A stretch of DNA of 64,000 nt from the NCBI RefSeq assembly GCF_026339955.1, contig NZ_JAPEPW010000004.1, forward strand, positions 248,001 to 312,000, written 5' to 3'. The position numbers were made by a program, and so were the translations under genes. The DNA comes from Streptomyces sp. NBC_01549. GTDB lineage: Bacteria > Actinomycetota > Actinomycetes > Streptomycetales > Streptomycetaceae. Below the pieces are notes generated by a model that did not search any database, was not told the DNA's origin, and saw only the letters and a list, made by a program, of their open reading frames with translations. Positions 53,511-62,330 of this stretch are shown in pieces. The stretch's first letter is position 1, and the number at the start of each line of letters is the position of its first letter.

Positions 53511-54580
53511 CCGGGGCGTCTCCCCAGGAGAGGGAGCCGGTCACGACGAACGGCACCATCGCCGTAACGAATCTGCACGGGCAGATCGATGGCCTGGCCG
53601 TACGGCTCAGCCGTGCGGGTACCGGGGAGACGTCATGGGCTCCGTTCGCGGTGGCGCAAGGGGCGGCCCTGATCGACCTCCTCAACCTCCGAGGCCACAT
53701 CCTGGGCCGCGTCGCCGACTACGAGCAGGCCGCGGAACTCGCCGAACAGCTTGTGCACGTCGCACCGGAGGACAGCACGGCCCTGCTCGCCCGCGCCAGG
53801 ACACGCGCGACCCTGCACCGCTTTGCCGAGGCCGTTGCCGACCTCGGCGCGGCGGCCCGGAGCGGCGCGGACGAGACCACACTGGACGCGGAACGAGCCG
53901 TCGTCCTGCAGGCCCTCGGCTGCTACACGGATGCCACAGCCGTGATCCACAAAGCGGCGGAGCGGCAGAGCGACTTCACGACGCTCGGCTCGCTCGCCGT
54001 ACTCCAGGCTGAGCGCGGGCAGGTCACCGAAGCGGAGCAGCTGTTCAGTGAGGCGCGGCACCACTATCAGGGCACCTCGCCGTTTCCACTCGCTCAGCTG
54101 GACTTCCGGCGCGGTGTGATGTGGCACCGCGAGGGCGATCTCGATGCAGCTCGCTCGTTCTACGAGGCCGCCCGGCGCCGCGTGCCCGACTACGCGCCGG
54201 CACTGGGCCACCTGGCCGAGGTCGAGCTGCTGCGCGGAGAGCCTCACGATACCGTCGCCCTCCTACGACCTCTCACCCGAACCAGCGACGACCCCGAGTA
54301 CGCCGGCCACCTCGCGGCCGCGTTGCACGCGTGCGACAGGGTTCAGGAGGCGAACCAGTGGCGCGAGCGCGCGGCGGCGCGTTACGACGAACTGGTGCTG
54401 TGTCACCCGGAGGCTTACGCCGACCACGCGGCCGACTTCTGGCTCACCGTGGGGGCAGATGCCGAGCGGGGGCTCCAACTGGCGCTGCAGAACCTCGCAT
54501 TCCGCCAGACATCCCGAGCCCATGCCCTGTTCCAGCGCGCTGTCCTCGCGCAGAACCGGGTTGCACAGGCTGCCTCATAG
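53507..54580 (+). CDS. TPR-repeat protein
   Basis: The 357-residue protein is built of helix pairs spaced about 34 residues: GRVADYEQAAELAEQLVHVA, LHRFAEAVADLGAAARSG, GQVTEAEQLFSEARHHY and GDLDAARSFYEAARRRVPDY, ending with LGHLAEVELLRGE. This is a TPR scaffold. ATG 53507 overlaps the DUF4331 stop. There is no catalytic motif. It may bind the DUF4331 or DyP protein as chaperone or adaptor; this is inference from the operon. Confidence 0.85.
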   Translation: MTGASPQEREPVTTNGTIAVTNLHGQIDGLAVRLSRAGTGETSWAPFAVAQGAALIDLLNLRGHILGRVADYEQAAELAEQLVHVAPEDSTALLARARTRATLHRFAEAVADLGAAARSGADETTLDAERAVVLQALGCYTDATAVIHKAAERQSDFTTLGSLAVLQAERGQVTEAEQLFSEARHHYQGTSPFPLAQLDFRRGVMWHREGDLDAARSFYEAARRRVPDYAPALGHLAEVELLRGEPHDTVALLRPLTRTSDDPEYAGHLAAALHACDRVQEANQWRERAAARYDELVLCHPEAYADHAADFWLTVGADAERGLQLALQNLAFRQTSRAHALFQRAVLAQNRVAQAAS

Positions 54581-54617
54581 CCGCCGAGCGGCGATGTCGG
54601 CGATATAGGGCACCGAC

Positions 54618-54658
54618 GGGGTCGGCCGGACGGATCGGCACACCGTTCGGCCGGCCCC
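54618..54658. terminator. Hairpin after the TPR gene
   Basis: GGGGTCGGCCGGAC, then a loop, then GTTCGGCCGGCCCC, with two mismatches. It probably ends the DyP-DUF4331-TPR transcript. Confidence 0.7.
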
Positions 54659-54804
54659 GCACCAGCCCGCAGGGGCAACCGTGACTCGGCCTCTTACCGG
54701 CTGAGACCCCCTCGACCCCTCGCAGCGCTTCTTACCCCCCTGTGGTCCCACGGACCACTGCAGCACTCCAAATCAGCAACCACTATCCGAGAAGGCCCAA
54801 AACG

Positions 54805-55851
54805 ATGGACACCATGCTGGCAGGACGCGTCCACCTGGACACGAAGAAGTTCGTCATGGAGGAGATCCCGGTCCCCGTACCCGGGCCGGGCGAAGTACTG
54901 ATCGAGGTGAAGGCGGCGGGCGTGTGCCTCTCCGACCTCCACCTCATCGACGGAAGCATCACGCCGCTGCACCTGAACTCCAACGTACTCACCCTCGGGC
55001 ACGAGATCTCCGGTGTCATCCATTCCCTGGGACCCGGCCTCAAGCGCAACCTGGCCGTCGGCACACGGGTCGCCCTGCAGGCGGGACAGCCCTGTGGCGA
55101 GTGCGCCCGCTGTGTCAGCGGGGGCACGTGCGTATCGTTCCGCGGCCGCGGCGTCGACTACGACGGTGGCTGGTCCCAGTACACGATCGCCCGTGAGGAC
55201 ACCGTCGTCCCCATCCCCGACACACTTCCCTTCGACCAGGCGGCGATCATCCCGGACGCCGTTTCCACCTCGTACGCGGCCCTGGTCGACACCGTGCAGG
55301 TGCGTTCCGCCCAAGCCGTGGGCATCTGGGGAGTCGGCGGGGTGGGCGCCCACGCCGTCCGGCTGGCCCGCATGATGGGTGCCACGCCGATCATCGCCGT
55401 CGACCCGCTGCCCAATGCGCGTGCGCGAGCCCTCGCATTCGGCGCCGATATCGCCCTCGACCCGTCCGACCCCGGTTTCGAAGAATCCGTGCTGCGAGCC
55501 ACCGACGGCCTGGGCCTGGACTACGCCTTCGACTTCGCAGGCGTTCCCCGGGTCCGGGAGCAGGCATCGCCTCTCCTCGGTAACCACGGTGCGCTCGTGC
55601 TGGTGGGTATCACCACCGAGCCACTGAAGATCTCGGAGAAGATGACCTTCAACCTGAAGAACAAGAAGGTGTTCGGACACTACGGATCCTCGTTCGATCA
55701 CGTCTACGAGCTGATCCGGTTGGCCGGCAGCGGCCGTCTCGACCTGGCCCCGTCCATTACCGACCACATCTCCCTGGCCGACGCCCCCGAGGCGATCCAC
55801 CGCCTGGAGAACAAGATCGGCGATCCGATCCGCCTCATCCTCGTTCCCTGA
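54805..55851 (+). CDS. Zinc-dependent alcohol dehydrogenase (MDR family)
   Basis: The 348-residue enzyme has the catalytic-zinc Cys in AGVCLSDLHL and GHEISG, the four-Cys structural zinc site GQPCGECARCVSGGTC (about 97-111), and the Rossmann motif GIWGVGGVGAHAVRLARMMG. It should oxidise an alcohol or reduce an aldehyde. ATG 54805 follows GAGAAGG. It is the first gene after the DyP operon terminator and is followed by ribA-type GTP cyclohydrolase II. Confidence 0.92.
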   Translation: MDTMLAGRVHLDTKKFVMEEIPVPVPGPGEVLIEVKAAGVCLSDLHLIDGSITPLHLNSNVLTLGHEISGVIHSLGPGLKRNLAVGTRVALQAGQPCGECARCVSGGTCVSFRGRGVDYDGGWSQYTIAREDTVVPIPDTLPFDQAAIIPDAVSTSYAALVDTVQVRSAQAVGIWGVGGVGAHAVRLARMMGATPIIAVDPLPNARARALAFGADIALDPSDPGFEESVLRATDGLGLDYAFDFAGVPRVREQASPLLGNHGALVLVGITTEPLKISEKMTFNLKNKKVFGHYGSSFDHVYELIRLAGSGRLDLAPSITDHISLADAPEAIHRLENKIGDPIRLILVP

Positions 55852-55935
55852 CGACTCGACCGAGCGCGTGGGGCCGCCCCGACGACGGAGCCGGCCCATC
55901 GCGCGACCAACACCCGAAAAAAGAAGCAGACCGAC

Positions 55936-56616
55936 ATGCGCGAATCACGCAACGCCACCGCATCCAGCGACACCAGCAGCAATCCGACGGGCCTGTCGGC
56001 AGTCACGGTGCGCACCCGCGTGACGGTCCCGCTCCACTTCGGCGACGACTGTACGGTGACCGCCGACCTCGCCACTTTCCACCACCTCGCCGACGGGCAG
56101 GAACACGTGGCCGTCATCCTCGGCGAACCCGCCGCCGGCCGGCCACCGCTGGTGCGCCTGCACTCCGAGTGCCTGACCGGCGACGTCTTCGGCTCAGCCC
56201 GCTGCGACTGCGGCCCCCAGCTGCGCGAGGCGGTCGAGCGCATCGCTGACCGCGGAGGCGTCCTGCTCTACCTCCGCCAGGAGGGACGCGGCATCGGCCT
56301 CTACAACAAGCTCGACGCCTACGCCCTCCAGGACGAGGGCCTCGACACCTACGAGGCCAACGCGGCCCTCGGGCTTCCCGAGGACGCCCGCGACTACACC
56401 GCCGCCGCGCAGATGCTCGCCGCCCTCGGCATTTTTGAGGTGGACCTGCTGTCCAACAACCCGGACAAGGCGGCCCAGCTGCGCACACTGGGGCTTACGG
56501 TGACCCAGCACGTTCCCACGGGCGTCTTCACCACGGCCCACAACGTCCGCTACCTCCGTACCAAGGCGATCCGCACCCAGCACACCCTGCCGCTGACGGA
56601 ACTGACGGCGGGCTGA
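55936..56616 (+). CDS. ribA: GTP cyclohydrolase II
   Basis: The 226-residue enzyme carries RLHSECLTGDVFGSARCDCG (residues about 74-93, three zinc Cys residues) and LRQEGRGIGLYNKLDAYALQ (catalytic region). It opens the GTP ring in the first step of riboflavin synthesis. It is stand-alone, without a ribB domain and without other rib genes, so it is an accessory copy that may boost flavin supply for the flavin enzymes here. The start ATG 55936 lies 85 bases behind the alcohol dehydrogenase. Confidence 0.92.
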   Translation: MRESRNATASSDTSSNPTGLSAVTVRTRVTVPLHFGDDCTVTADLATFHHLADGQEHVAVILGEPAAGRPPLVRLHSECLTGDVFGSARCDCGPQLREAVERIADRGGVLLYLRQEGRGIGLYNKLDAYALQDEGLDTYEANAALGLPEDARDYTAAAQMLAALGIFEVDLLSNNPDKAAQLRTLGLTVTQHVPTGVFTTAHNVRYLRTKAIRTQHTLPLTELTAG

Positions 56617-56689
56617 CGGCCGATGCCCATAGGGCCCGCGTCGCCGAGTTCTGTTCGCGTGCGCACCCTGGGGCTGGCACACTGAATTT

Positions 56690-57394
56690 GTGCTTTCGCT
56701 GATGGCCGCTGCAGTTCAGGATGCGTTTCCATCGATTCCTGGTGCTGGCGTCGTGTCGGTTTGCGCGTTGATCTTCACCGTCGCATCCTTCTGGTGGATC
56801 AACGCCAGGCAAGGGCACCTGAAGTCCTGGGAGCCTCATTCCTTTGCCGCAATTGTTCACTGCTCCATGGCTCGCCTGCGGCTTCCGCTCGTCCTTCACA
56901 ACACTGGTGCCAAGCCGATAGTGGTGCAGGATCTCAGGTTGACCTTCCCCGATGAGCCCGCCTCTCATCTGCCACTCCTGTGGATATCTTCACCGTCCTG
57001 TCTCCAACCCGGGCCGAAGGACGAGCCGAAGTTGCCAGCCGGATTCGCCGTGGACGGCAGGGAAGCGCAACAGCTCCTCATCGAGTTCGAGGCACCGTTT
57101 TCCGGATTCCTGCCGGAGCCCCGCGATTACAAGGTCCAGCTTCAGGCGAGGGTCGGTCACCGCAAAGGGTGGCGCTCCCTTATGACGTTCACCTTGAGGG
57201 CCGCCAACATCATTGATCCCGACCGGTACACCGTCTACAGCAACGCACCTCTTGAACTGACGAAAGAGGATAGGCAGAAGGCAGACGCCGCGCTCCTGGA
57301 GCTGCTGGACGGGCAAGAGGGCCTCTCTGCTCCGGGTGAGAGGAAGCGGCGGGACTCATTGAATGACGAGGGCGACACGGGCACGAATCTCTAA
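56690..57394 (+). CDS. Hypothetical membrane-anchored protein
   Basis: From GTG 56690 the 234-residue product has one hydrophobic helix (VVSVCALIFTVASFWWIN, about residues 21-38) and then a soluble beta-rich part (RLRLPLVLHNTGAKPIVVQD, FAVDGREAQQLLIEFEAPFS). No family recognised. The stop TAA at 57392-57394 lies inside the left end of the MITE-like element, so the native C-terminus may have been replaced or shortened by the insertion. Confidence 0.65.
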   Translation: MLSLMAAAVQDAFPSIPGAGVVSVCALIFTVASFWWINARQGHLKSWEPHSFAAIVHCSMARLRLPLVLHNTGAKPIVVQDLRLTFPDEPASHLPLLWISSPSCLQPGPKDEPKLPAGFAVDGREAQQLLIEFEAPFSGFLPEPRDYKVQLQARVGHRKGWRSLMTFTLRAANIIDPDRYTVYSNAPLELTKEDRQKADAALLELLDGQEGLSAPGERKRRDSLNDEGDTGTNL

Positions 57395-57558
57395 GGGCTG
57401 TCCCGTAATCCCCGGCGGGCGCACGACGACAGCTACGGCACCTCGCCGCGTTGTCGGATCGCCCGAATACGCCCAGTATGAGGACGACCCTCCGCCTTGC
57501 GATGCACCGCATCTGACGCCGCGCGCTGATCCACGGGGGATTACGGGACAGCCCTTAG
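57391..57558. mobile_element. MITE-like element, 168 bp
   Basis: The ends are perfect 23-bp inverted repeats beginning CTAAGGGCTGTCCCGTAATC at 57391 and ending with the complement at 57558. There is no transposase frame between them. The size, perfect ends and the CTAAG/CTTAG border suggest a non-autonomous IS5- or IS630-like element. It provides the stop codon of the gene to its left. Confidence 0.75.
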
Positions 57559-57678
57559 TCTCGCCGTTTCGGTTGAGATGAGGCCGGAAGCGGGGAGGGA
57601 ATACGAAAGTGCCTTCTGAGCTGGGACGATGAACCTTGTCGAGGGGTTCTGTCGGTCCAAGCGGAAGGCACTTTCTGC
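57559..57678. other. Leader of the IS1380 relic
   Basis: Contains an 11-bp hairpin AAAGTGCCTTC (57606-57616) with its complement at 57664-57674, of the same type that precedes the intact IS1380 transposase at 4415. Confidence 0.6.
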
Positions 57679-58059
57679 GTGCAGGGTGTCGGTTCTCGTC
57701 CAAAGGTCCACGTCTCCACTGACGGTTCGGGGGTGGTCGGGCACGCGGGCGCACGTTTGCTGGCGGATCTTGCCGATGCCACCGGTCTGACCACCGCCTA
57801 CTCCACTGCGCTCAGGCCGCTGCGACCGCGTGGCACCGGGCACGATCCAGGTCGGACCTTCACCGATCTCGCGGTGATGCTCGCCGACGGCGGTGAGGCG
57901 ATAGCGGATCTGGCCGTGCTGCGGGACCAGGGCGAGGTATTCGGACCGGTCGCCTCCACGCCCACCGCCTGGCGGTTGCTCGCCGACACCGACGGGGCAG
58001 TACTCGCTTCGCTGCGAGCGGCGCCCCACCCGTTCGTCGTCAGCTGCTCACCGAACCTC
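57679..58059 (+). pseudogene. IS1380-family transposase N-terminal relic
   Basis: GTG 57679 opens a frame with STDGSGVVGHAGARLLADLA, RTFTDLAVMLADGGEAIADL and VASTPTAWRLLADTDGAVLA. This is the N-terminal third of a second type of IS1380 transposase. It loses similarity after about residue 115 and is cut at 58060 by the IS5 element. Confidence 0.8.
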
Positions 58060-58062
58060 TTA

Positions 58063-59113
58063 CGACGTGGTGCGCGGTAGCTGAAACCCCGGTCTGAGCA
58101 TGCGAACGGCCGTGCGGGACGATCATGATTGTGACGTCAAGAGGGGCCCGCACGGCCTTGAGCCATCGTATCTGCACCGGGATCCCGCGCCGTCGCCTGG
58201 GCAAGCTGGTCGCGGAGTTGGCCGGGCCGTGGGTGGCCGGGCAGGAGTCCCAGCTGCGTGAACGCCGGGGCCATGACCGGCAGCGCGCCGCCGGAGCGGG
58301 TCCCGACCACCAACTCGTCTTCACCGACCGGGTCGTCGCCACCCTGGTCATCCTGCGCTTCCAGCTTCCGCATGCCGTCCTCGCCCTGTTCTACGAGGTG
58401 GACCGCTCCACGATCACCCGCGCGGTCCACGAGATCCGCCCCCTGCTCGCCGCCCGCGGCTTCGCCGTCCCTGGAAGTCCCGACCTGCGCCTTCGCACCC
58501 TGGCCGATGTCTTCGCCTACGCCGCCTCCCACGGAGTGGAACTGCGGATCGACGCCACCGAGGTCCGGGTCCGACGTCCACGGGCGAACAAGCCCGGACG
58601 CCGGGCATTCATCTCCGGGAAGATGCGGCAGAACACCAAGAAGGCCACCGTCGTCACCGACGAGAAGGGCCGGACCCTGTGGGCGGGTGCCTTCCGGCCC
58701 GGCCGCCAGCACGACCAGACCGCGCTGAAGACCGAGGGCATCTGCGACCTGTTCGAGAGGTTCCCCCAGGTCAAGGCCAAGGTCGACGCCGGCTACCGGG
58801 GACTGGCCAAGCAGTTCCCCGCCCAGGTCCAAGCGCCGCCGCTGAAGCCGAAGAAGGATGCCCCGCCCGAGGACCTGGCGGCCTGGGAGGAAGCGCGCAA
58901 GCAGCAGTCCTCCGAGCGGATCTGCGTCGAGCACGCCAACGCCGAGCACAAGCAGTGGCGGCCCCTGCAACGCTGGATCGGACGCCGCGAGTACTTCGAC
59001 CAGACCTACCAGGCCATCGCCGGCCTGGTCTCCGACCGCGCGGCCATGCGGTAATCAACCACCAGCCAACCCGCCAGGCCAACACGGCCCGACCTCAATC
59101 GCGCACCCCGTCG
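58063..59113 (+). mobile_element. IS5-family element, intact, TTA target duplication
   Basis: The ends are inverted repeats CGACGTGGTGCGCGGT and, complemented, CGACGGGGTGCGCGAT, flanked by TTA on both sides (58060-58062 and 59114-59116). At 1051 bp with one transposase, it is a normal IS5-group element. A hairpin GGCCGTGCGGG (58108-58118) / CCCGCACGGCC (58147-58157) encloses the transposase start codon. Confidence 0.85.
58125..59054 (+). CDS. IS5-family transposase
   Basis: This 309-residue DDE enzyme has an N-terminal helix-turn-helix region (FYEVDRSTITRAVHEIRPLL), the first Asp in ELRIDATEVRVRRP, the second in VDAGYRGLAKQFP and the final Glu in RICVEHANAEHKQWRPLQRW. Length is normal. ATG 58125 sits in the loop of an 11-bp hairpin, which should hide it in read-through transcripts from outside. 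No frameshift is present, so it is likely active. Confidence 0.9.
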   Translation: MIVTSRGARTALSHRICTGIPRRRLGKLVAELAGPWVAGQESQLRERRGHDRQRAAGAGPDHQLVFTDRVVATLVILRFQLPHAVLALFYEVDRSTITRAVHEIRPLLAARGFAVPGSPDLRLRTLADVFAYAASHGVELRIDATEVRVRRPRANKPGRRAFISGKMRQNTKKATVVTDEKGRTLWAGAFRPGRQHDQTALKTEGICDLFERFPQVKAKVDAGYRGLAKQFPAQVQAPPLKPKKDAPPEDLAAWEEARKQQSSERICVEHANAEHKQWRPLQRWIGRREYFDQTYQAIAGLVSDRAAMR

Positions 59114-59133
59114 TTACTGGCGCAGGACACTAG

Positions 59134-60578
59134 TAGGGCTTTGTTACGTACCCTGGTTGATCGTTCCGAGGTAGTCTCGTGATGTCCTGTCAGGTGTGAC
59201 ACCTGAGGAGATGGACGAGATCCGCCCCCGCTTGGAGGCGTTCGCAGCCGAGATGCTCGGCACGGTGAAACGCCGGGACCAGCGGGCCAAGGGCGAGCTG
59301 TACGTGCGTGGGCTGATGCTGGACGGCAAGCGCAAGTCGATGCAGCCGATGGCCGAGCGTCTGGGCGTGGACCACCAGCAGCTGCAGCAGTTCATCTCCT
59401 CCTCCACCTGGGACTACGTCGAGGTGCGGCGCCGGGTCTCGCGGTGGGCAGCGGCGCACATCACCCCGGAGGCGTATGCGATCGACGACACGGGCTTCCC
59501 AAAGGACGGGTACGACTCCCCTGGGGTGGCCCGGATGTACTGCGGCGCCTTGGGCAAGCGCGGAAACTGCCAGATAGCGGTCAGTGTCAACTTGGTCAGC
59601 GACCACGCCTCAGCGGCCGTCAACTGGCGGCTGTTCATCCCCGACAGCTGGGACGACGCCGCATCCGGGGACGACCCGCTGCTGGCCGAGGCGATCCGCC
59701 GACGCCGCCAGCGGGCGGGCATCCCCGACCAGGTCCGCCACAAGGAGAAGTGGCGCCAGGCGCTGGAGATGCTCGACGAGGTCCGCGGCCAGTGGGAACT
59801 GCCCGGTCTGCCGGTGGTCGCCGATGCCGGTTACGGCGATGCCACCGGCTTCCGCCTGGGCCTGACCGAACGCGGTCTCGCCTACGCGGTCGCCGTCAAA
59901 GGAACCACCACCGCCTACCCCGGTGAGGCGTTGCCCGAGCGTCCGCCCTACAGCGGCCGCGGCCGCCCGCCCCGGCCCGCCTACCCGATGCCGCACAGCA
60001 CCCTGCGTGACCTCGTCCTGGCCGCCGGGCGGGGCGCCGCCCGCACCGTCACCTGGCGCCAGGGCACCAAGAGCGGTCCGCGCAACCCACGGGCCGACAT
60101 GCGCTCGCGCTTCGTGGCCATGCGCGTGCGCCCGGCCAACCGCGACATCCCCCGTGACCTGGACGGCAGTCTGCCCGAGTGCTGGCTGCTGGCCGAATGG
60201 CCACCCGGCGCCGCCGAGCCCACCGACTACTGGCTCTCCACCCTGCCCGCCGGCACCCCGCTACGCGAACTCGTCCGTATCGCCAAGATCCGCTGGCGGG
60301 TCGAGCACGACTACCGTGAGCTCAAGGACGGCCTCGGCCTGGACCACTTCGAAGGCCGCAGCTACCTCGGCTGGCACCGGCACGTGACCCTGGCCGCCCT
60401 CGCCCAGGCCTTCTGCACCATGCTCCGCCTCGACCCAAAAGTCCCTGCGCCGGCCTGACCCTCTACGCGGTTCTGCGCGCGTTACAGAAGATCCTGGCCA
60501 CCTGGACCGGCGCCTGCTCGATATGCGGCCACCCCGCCCCCACACCCGAACCCCACCACAGGACCTAACAAAGCCCTA
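59134..60578 (+). mobile_element. IS701-family element, intact, CTAG target duplication
   Basis: The inverted repeats TAGGGCTTTGTTA (59134-59146 and complement 60566-60578) are flanked by CTAG on both sides (59130-59133 and 60579-60582), the known IS701 target pattern. At 1445 bp with one transposase gene. The insertion lies exactly at the stop codon of the nitroreductase gene, without changing it. Confidence 0.9.
59196..60458 (+). CDS. IS701-family transposase, with possible -1 extension
   Basis: The 420-residue enzyme shows the DDE parts AIDDTGFPKDGYDSPGVARM, VVADAGYGDATGFRLGL and KIRWRVEHDYRELKDGLGLD. In frame 0 it stops at 60458. Just before, CCCAAAA at 60434-60440 is a perfect X XXY YYZ slippery heptamer. 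A -1 shift there continues SPCAGLTLYAVLRALQKILA and TWTGACSICGHPAP to a TAA at 60566-60568 inside the terminal repeat, adding about 43 residues. A longer product by frameshift, or an old frameshift mutation, are the two readings. The start GTG 59196 is tentative. Confidence 0.88.
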   Translation: MTPEEMDEIRPRLEAFAAEMLGTVKRRDQRAKGELYVRGLMLDGKRKSMQPMAERLGVDHQQLQQFISSSTWDYVEVRRRVSRWAAAHITPEAYAIDDTGFPKDGYDSPGVARMYCGALGKRGNCQIAVSVNLVSDHASAAVNWRLFIPDSWDDAASGDDPLLAEAIRRRRQRAGIPDQVRHKEKWRQALEMLDEVRGQWELPGLPVVADAGYGDATGFRLGLTERGLAYAVAVKGTTTAYPGEALPERPPYSGRGRPPRPAYPMPHSTLRDLVLAAGRGAARTVTWRQGTKSGPRNPRADMRSRFVAMRVRPANRDIPRDLDGSLPECWLLAEWPPGAAEPTDYWLSTLPAGTPLRELVRIAKIRWRVEHDYRELKDGLGLDHFEGRSYLGWHRHVTLAALAQAFCTMLRLDPKVPAPA

Positions 60579-61244
60579 CTAGCTCTCGACGAACGTGACC
60601 GTCTCCTCGAGCGGCGCCCGACCCGTACGGGTGCAACCCAGCGTGACGTCCTCGAACCCGATCGACATGCCACAGAAGAGGATGAGCTGGTCCGGGGGTG
60701 ACAGGACCTCCGCGACAGTCCTGCGATACACCGACCACGCCATCTGCGGACAACTGTGCAGCCCTTCGGCGCGCAGCAGCAGCATGACGGTCTGCAGATA
60801 CATGCCGACGTCGGACCATTGCGGTCGGCCCAGGTCGCGGTCGATGTAGCAGAACAGGGCGGCGGGCGCGCCGAAACACTCCCAGTTCGCGGAAGCGGCC
60901 CTCTGGCGCGCCTCCCAGTCCTCGCGCGCAATACCGAGTGCGCTGTAGCGCTCATGTCCGAAGGCGGAACGGCGCTCGTGGTATGGAGACTTCAGTGCGG
61001 GCGGGTACATCTCGTACTCCCGCTCGTCCCAGGGGTCGCCTGAGGCCACGCGCTCGCCGGCGCGCTTCTTGAGCTCGGCCAGCGGCCTGCCGGTCAGCAC
61101 ATAGGCGTGCCACGGCTGGAGGTTCGATCCGGACGGCGCCCAGGCCGCGGCGGACAGCACCCGCTCCAGCACCTCCCTCGGGACACGCCGGTCGGTGAAT
61201 CCGCGCACCGCCCGTCGGCTCGTGACCGCCTCATACACGTCCAA
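60579..61244 (-). CDS. Nitroreductase-family protein
   Basis: The 221-residue FMN protein has SRRAVRGFTDRRVPREVLER (residues about 9-28), AAWAPSGSNLQPWHAYVLTG (flavin binding) and DVGMYLQTVMLLLRAEGLHS with the C-terminal GFEDVTLGCTRTGRAPLEET. These mark the NfsB-like family of NAD(P)H-dependent reductases of nitro, quinone or flavin substrates. The ATG 61244 is the natural start. Its TAG stop lies in the CTAG target of the IS701 element. It is another flavin enzyme in a flavin-rich window. Confidence 0.9.
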   Translation of the reverse strand: MDVYEAVTSRRAVRGFTDRRVPREVLERVLSAAAWAPSGSNLQPWHAYVLTGRPLAELKKRAGERVASGDPWDEREYEMYPPALKSPYHERRSAFGHERYSALGIAREDWEARQRAASANWECFGAPAALFCYIDRDLGRPQWSDVGMYLQTVMLLLRAEGLHSCPQMAWSVYRRTVAEVLSPPDQLILFCGMSIGFEDVTLGCTRTGRAPLEETVTFVES

Positions 61245-61479
61245 GAGGCCCCCACCTCCCTCATCTGCTCAAGGTGTCGACCGAATTGACAGTCGGGTCC
61301 GAAAAATTCACAATACGCCTAAAATACCCCATGAGTGACAGTCGCACCGGACCCGCCCCGCACGGGGACCACGCGATGGGCACCGCGCCCGGAAAGCCCC
61401 GTCAGCCCCACCGGCACCGGCGCGTTCAGCACCGTGCGCCAGCGGTTGAGCGTCGCGACGGTCACGGGCCCGTACCAGC

Positions 61480-62008
61480 CCGAGAATCGCGTCCCTGCGG
61501 CCCGCCTTCACCGGCATTCCGGCCGCCGCGCGCTTCCCGGAGATCGGCTGGAACATCACACCGGTCAACTCCTCACCGCTGACCGACGGCGCCTCGGCAG
61601 CCCTCATCATGAGTTCGGCCTCGGCCAGGCGCCTGAGACTTCGGGCCCCGGGCCCGTTTCCACTCCTTCGCGGTGACCGGCTCGGACCAGCTGCTGATGC
61701 TCACCGGCGTGGTCCCCGCCACGCAGAAGGCCCTCGCGCGATCGGGCCTGAAGATCGACGACATCGACGCGTACGAGGTCAATGAGGCCTTTGCCCCCGT
61801 GCCCCTGGTCTGGCAGCGGGAGATGGATGCGCAGCCGGACCGCCTCAACCCTCGAGGCGGTGCCATCGCGCTCGGCCATCTCGGAGCTTCGGGAACCCGG
61901 CTGCTCGCCACGCTAGTCAACCATCTCGAGGCGACCGGCCGATACGGCCTGCAGACCATGTGCGAAGGCGGCGGAATGGCCAACGCCACCATCATCGAGC
62001 GCATCTGA
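61480..62008 (+). pseudogene. Thiolase C-terminal relic
   Basis: In one frame ASLRPAFTGIPAAARFPEIG, then NITPVNSSPLTDGASAALIM; after a frameshift VTGSDQLLMLTGVVPATQKA, DDIDAYEVNEAFAPVPLVWQ and GGAIALGHLGASGTRLLATL to TGA. The GHP(L)GASG motif has lost its Pro and the nucleophile Cys region is missing, although the last CEGGGMANA Cys is present. About half of an acetyl-CoA acetyltransferase remains. Confidence 0.85.
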
Positions 62009-62043
62009 CCGCTCGTCCCAATCGAGACGGGAGACGCAACGCT

Positions 62044-62330
62044 GTGAACATCACGGGAAACGTCGCACTCGTCACCGGCGGCGCCTCCGGCCTCGGACTG
62101 GGCACGGGGCAGCGGCTGTTGGACGCCGGCGCCTTCGTGCTCCTGGTGGACCTCCCGACCAGCGACGGCAAGTGCGTGGCTGCCGGACTCGGCGACCGGG
62201 CGGTCTTCGCGCCCGCCGATGTCACCAGCGAGCAGGACGTCAAGGAAGTCCTGGACGTGGCCGGCCGGCTGGGCGACGTACGCCTCGCCGTGAACTGCGA
62301 TTGGCAATCTTTCGCCCCTATGCGGCCGAC
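62044..62330 (+). pseudogene. SDR (3-hydroxyacyl-CoA dehydrogenase type 2-like), truncated
   Basis: GTG 62044 opens MNITGNVALVTGGASGLGLG and LLDAGAFVLLVDLPTSDGK, then RAVFAPADVTSEQDVKEVLD and RLAVNC. This matches type-2 3-hydroxyacyl-CoA dehydrogenases until about residue 85, where NCAG should follow but the sequence changes to unrelated DNA. The catalytic YxxxK is lost. With the thiolase relic it represents a dead beta-oxidation pair. Confidence 0.75.

Noticed and set aside
55849-55935. Riboswitch upstream of ribA
   Set aside because: The 85-base spacer has no FMN (RFN) element conserved boxes that I can identify.
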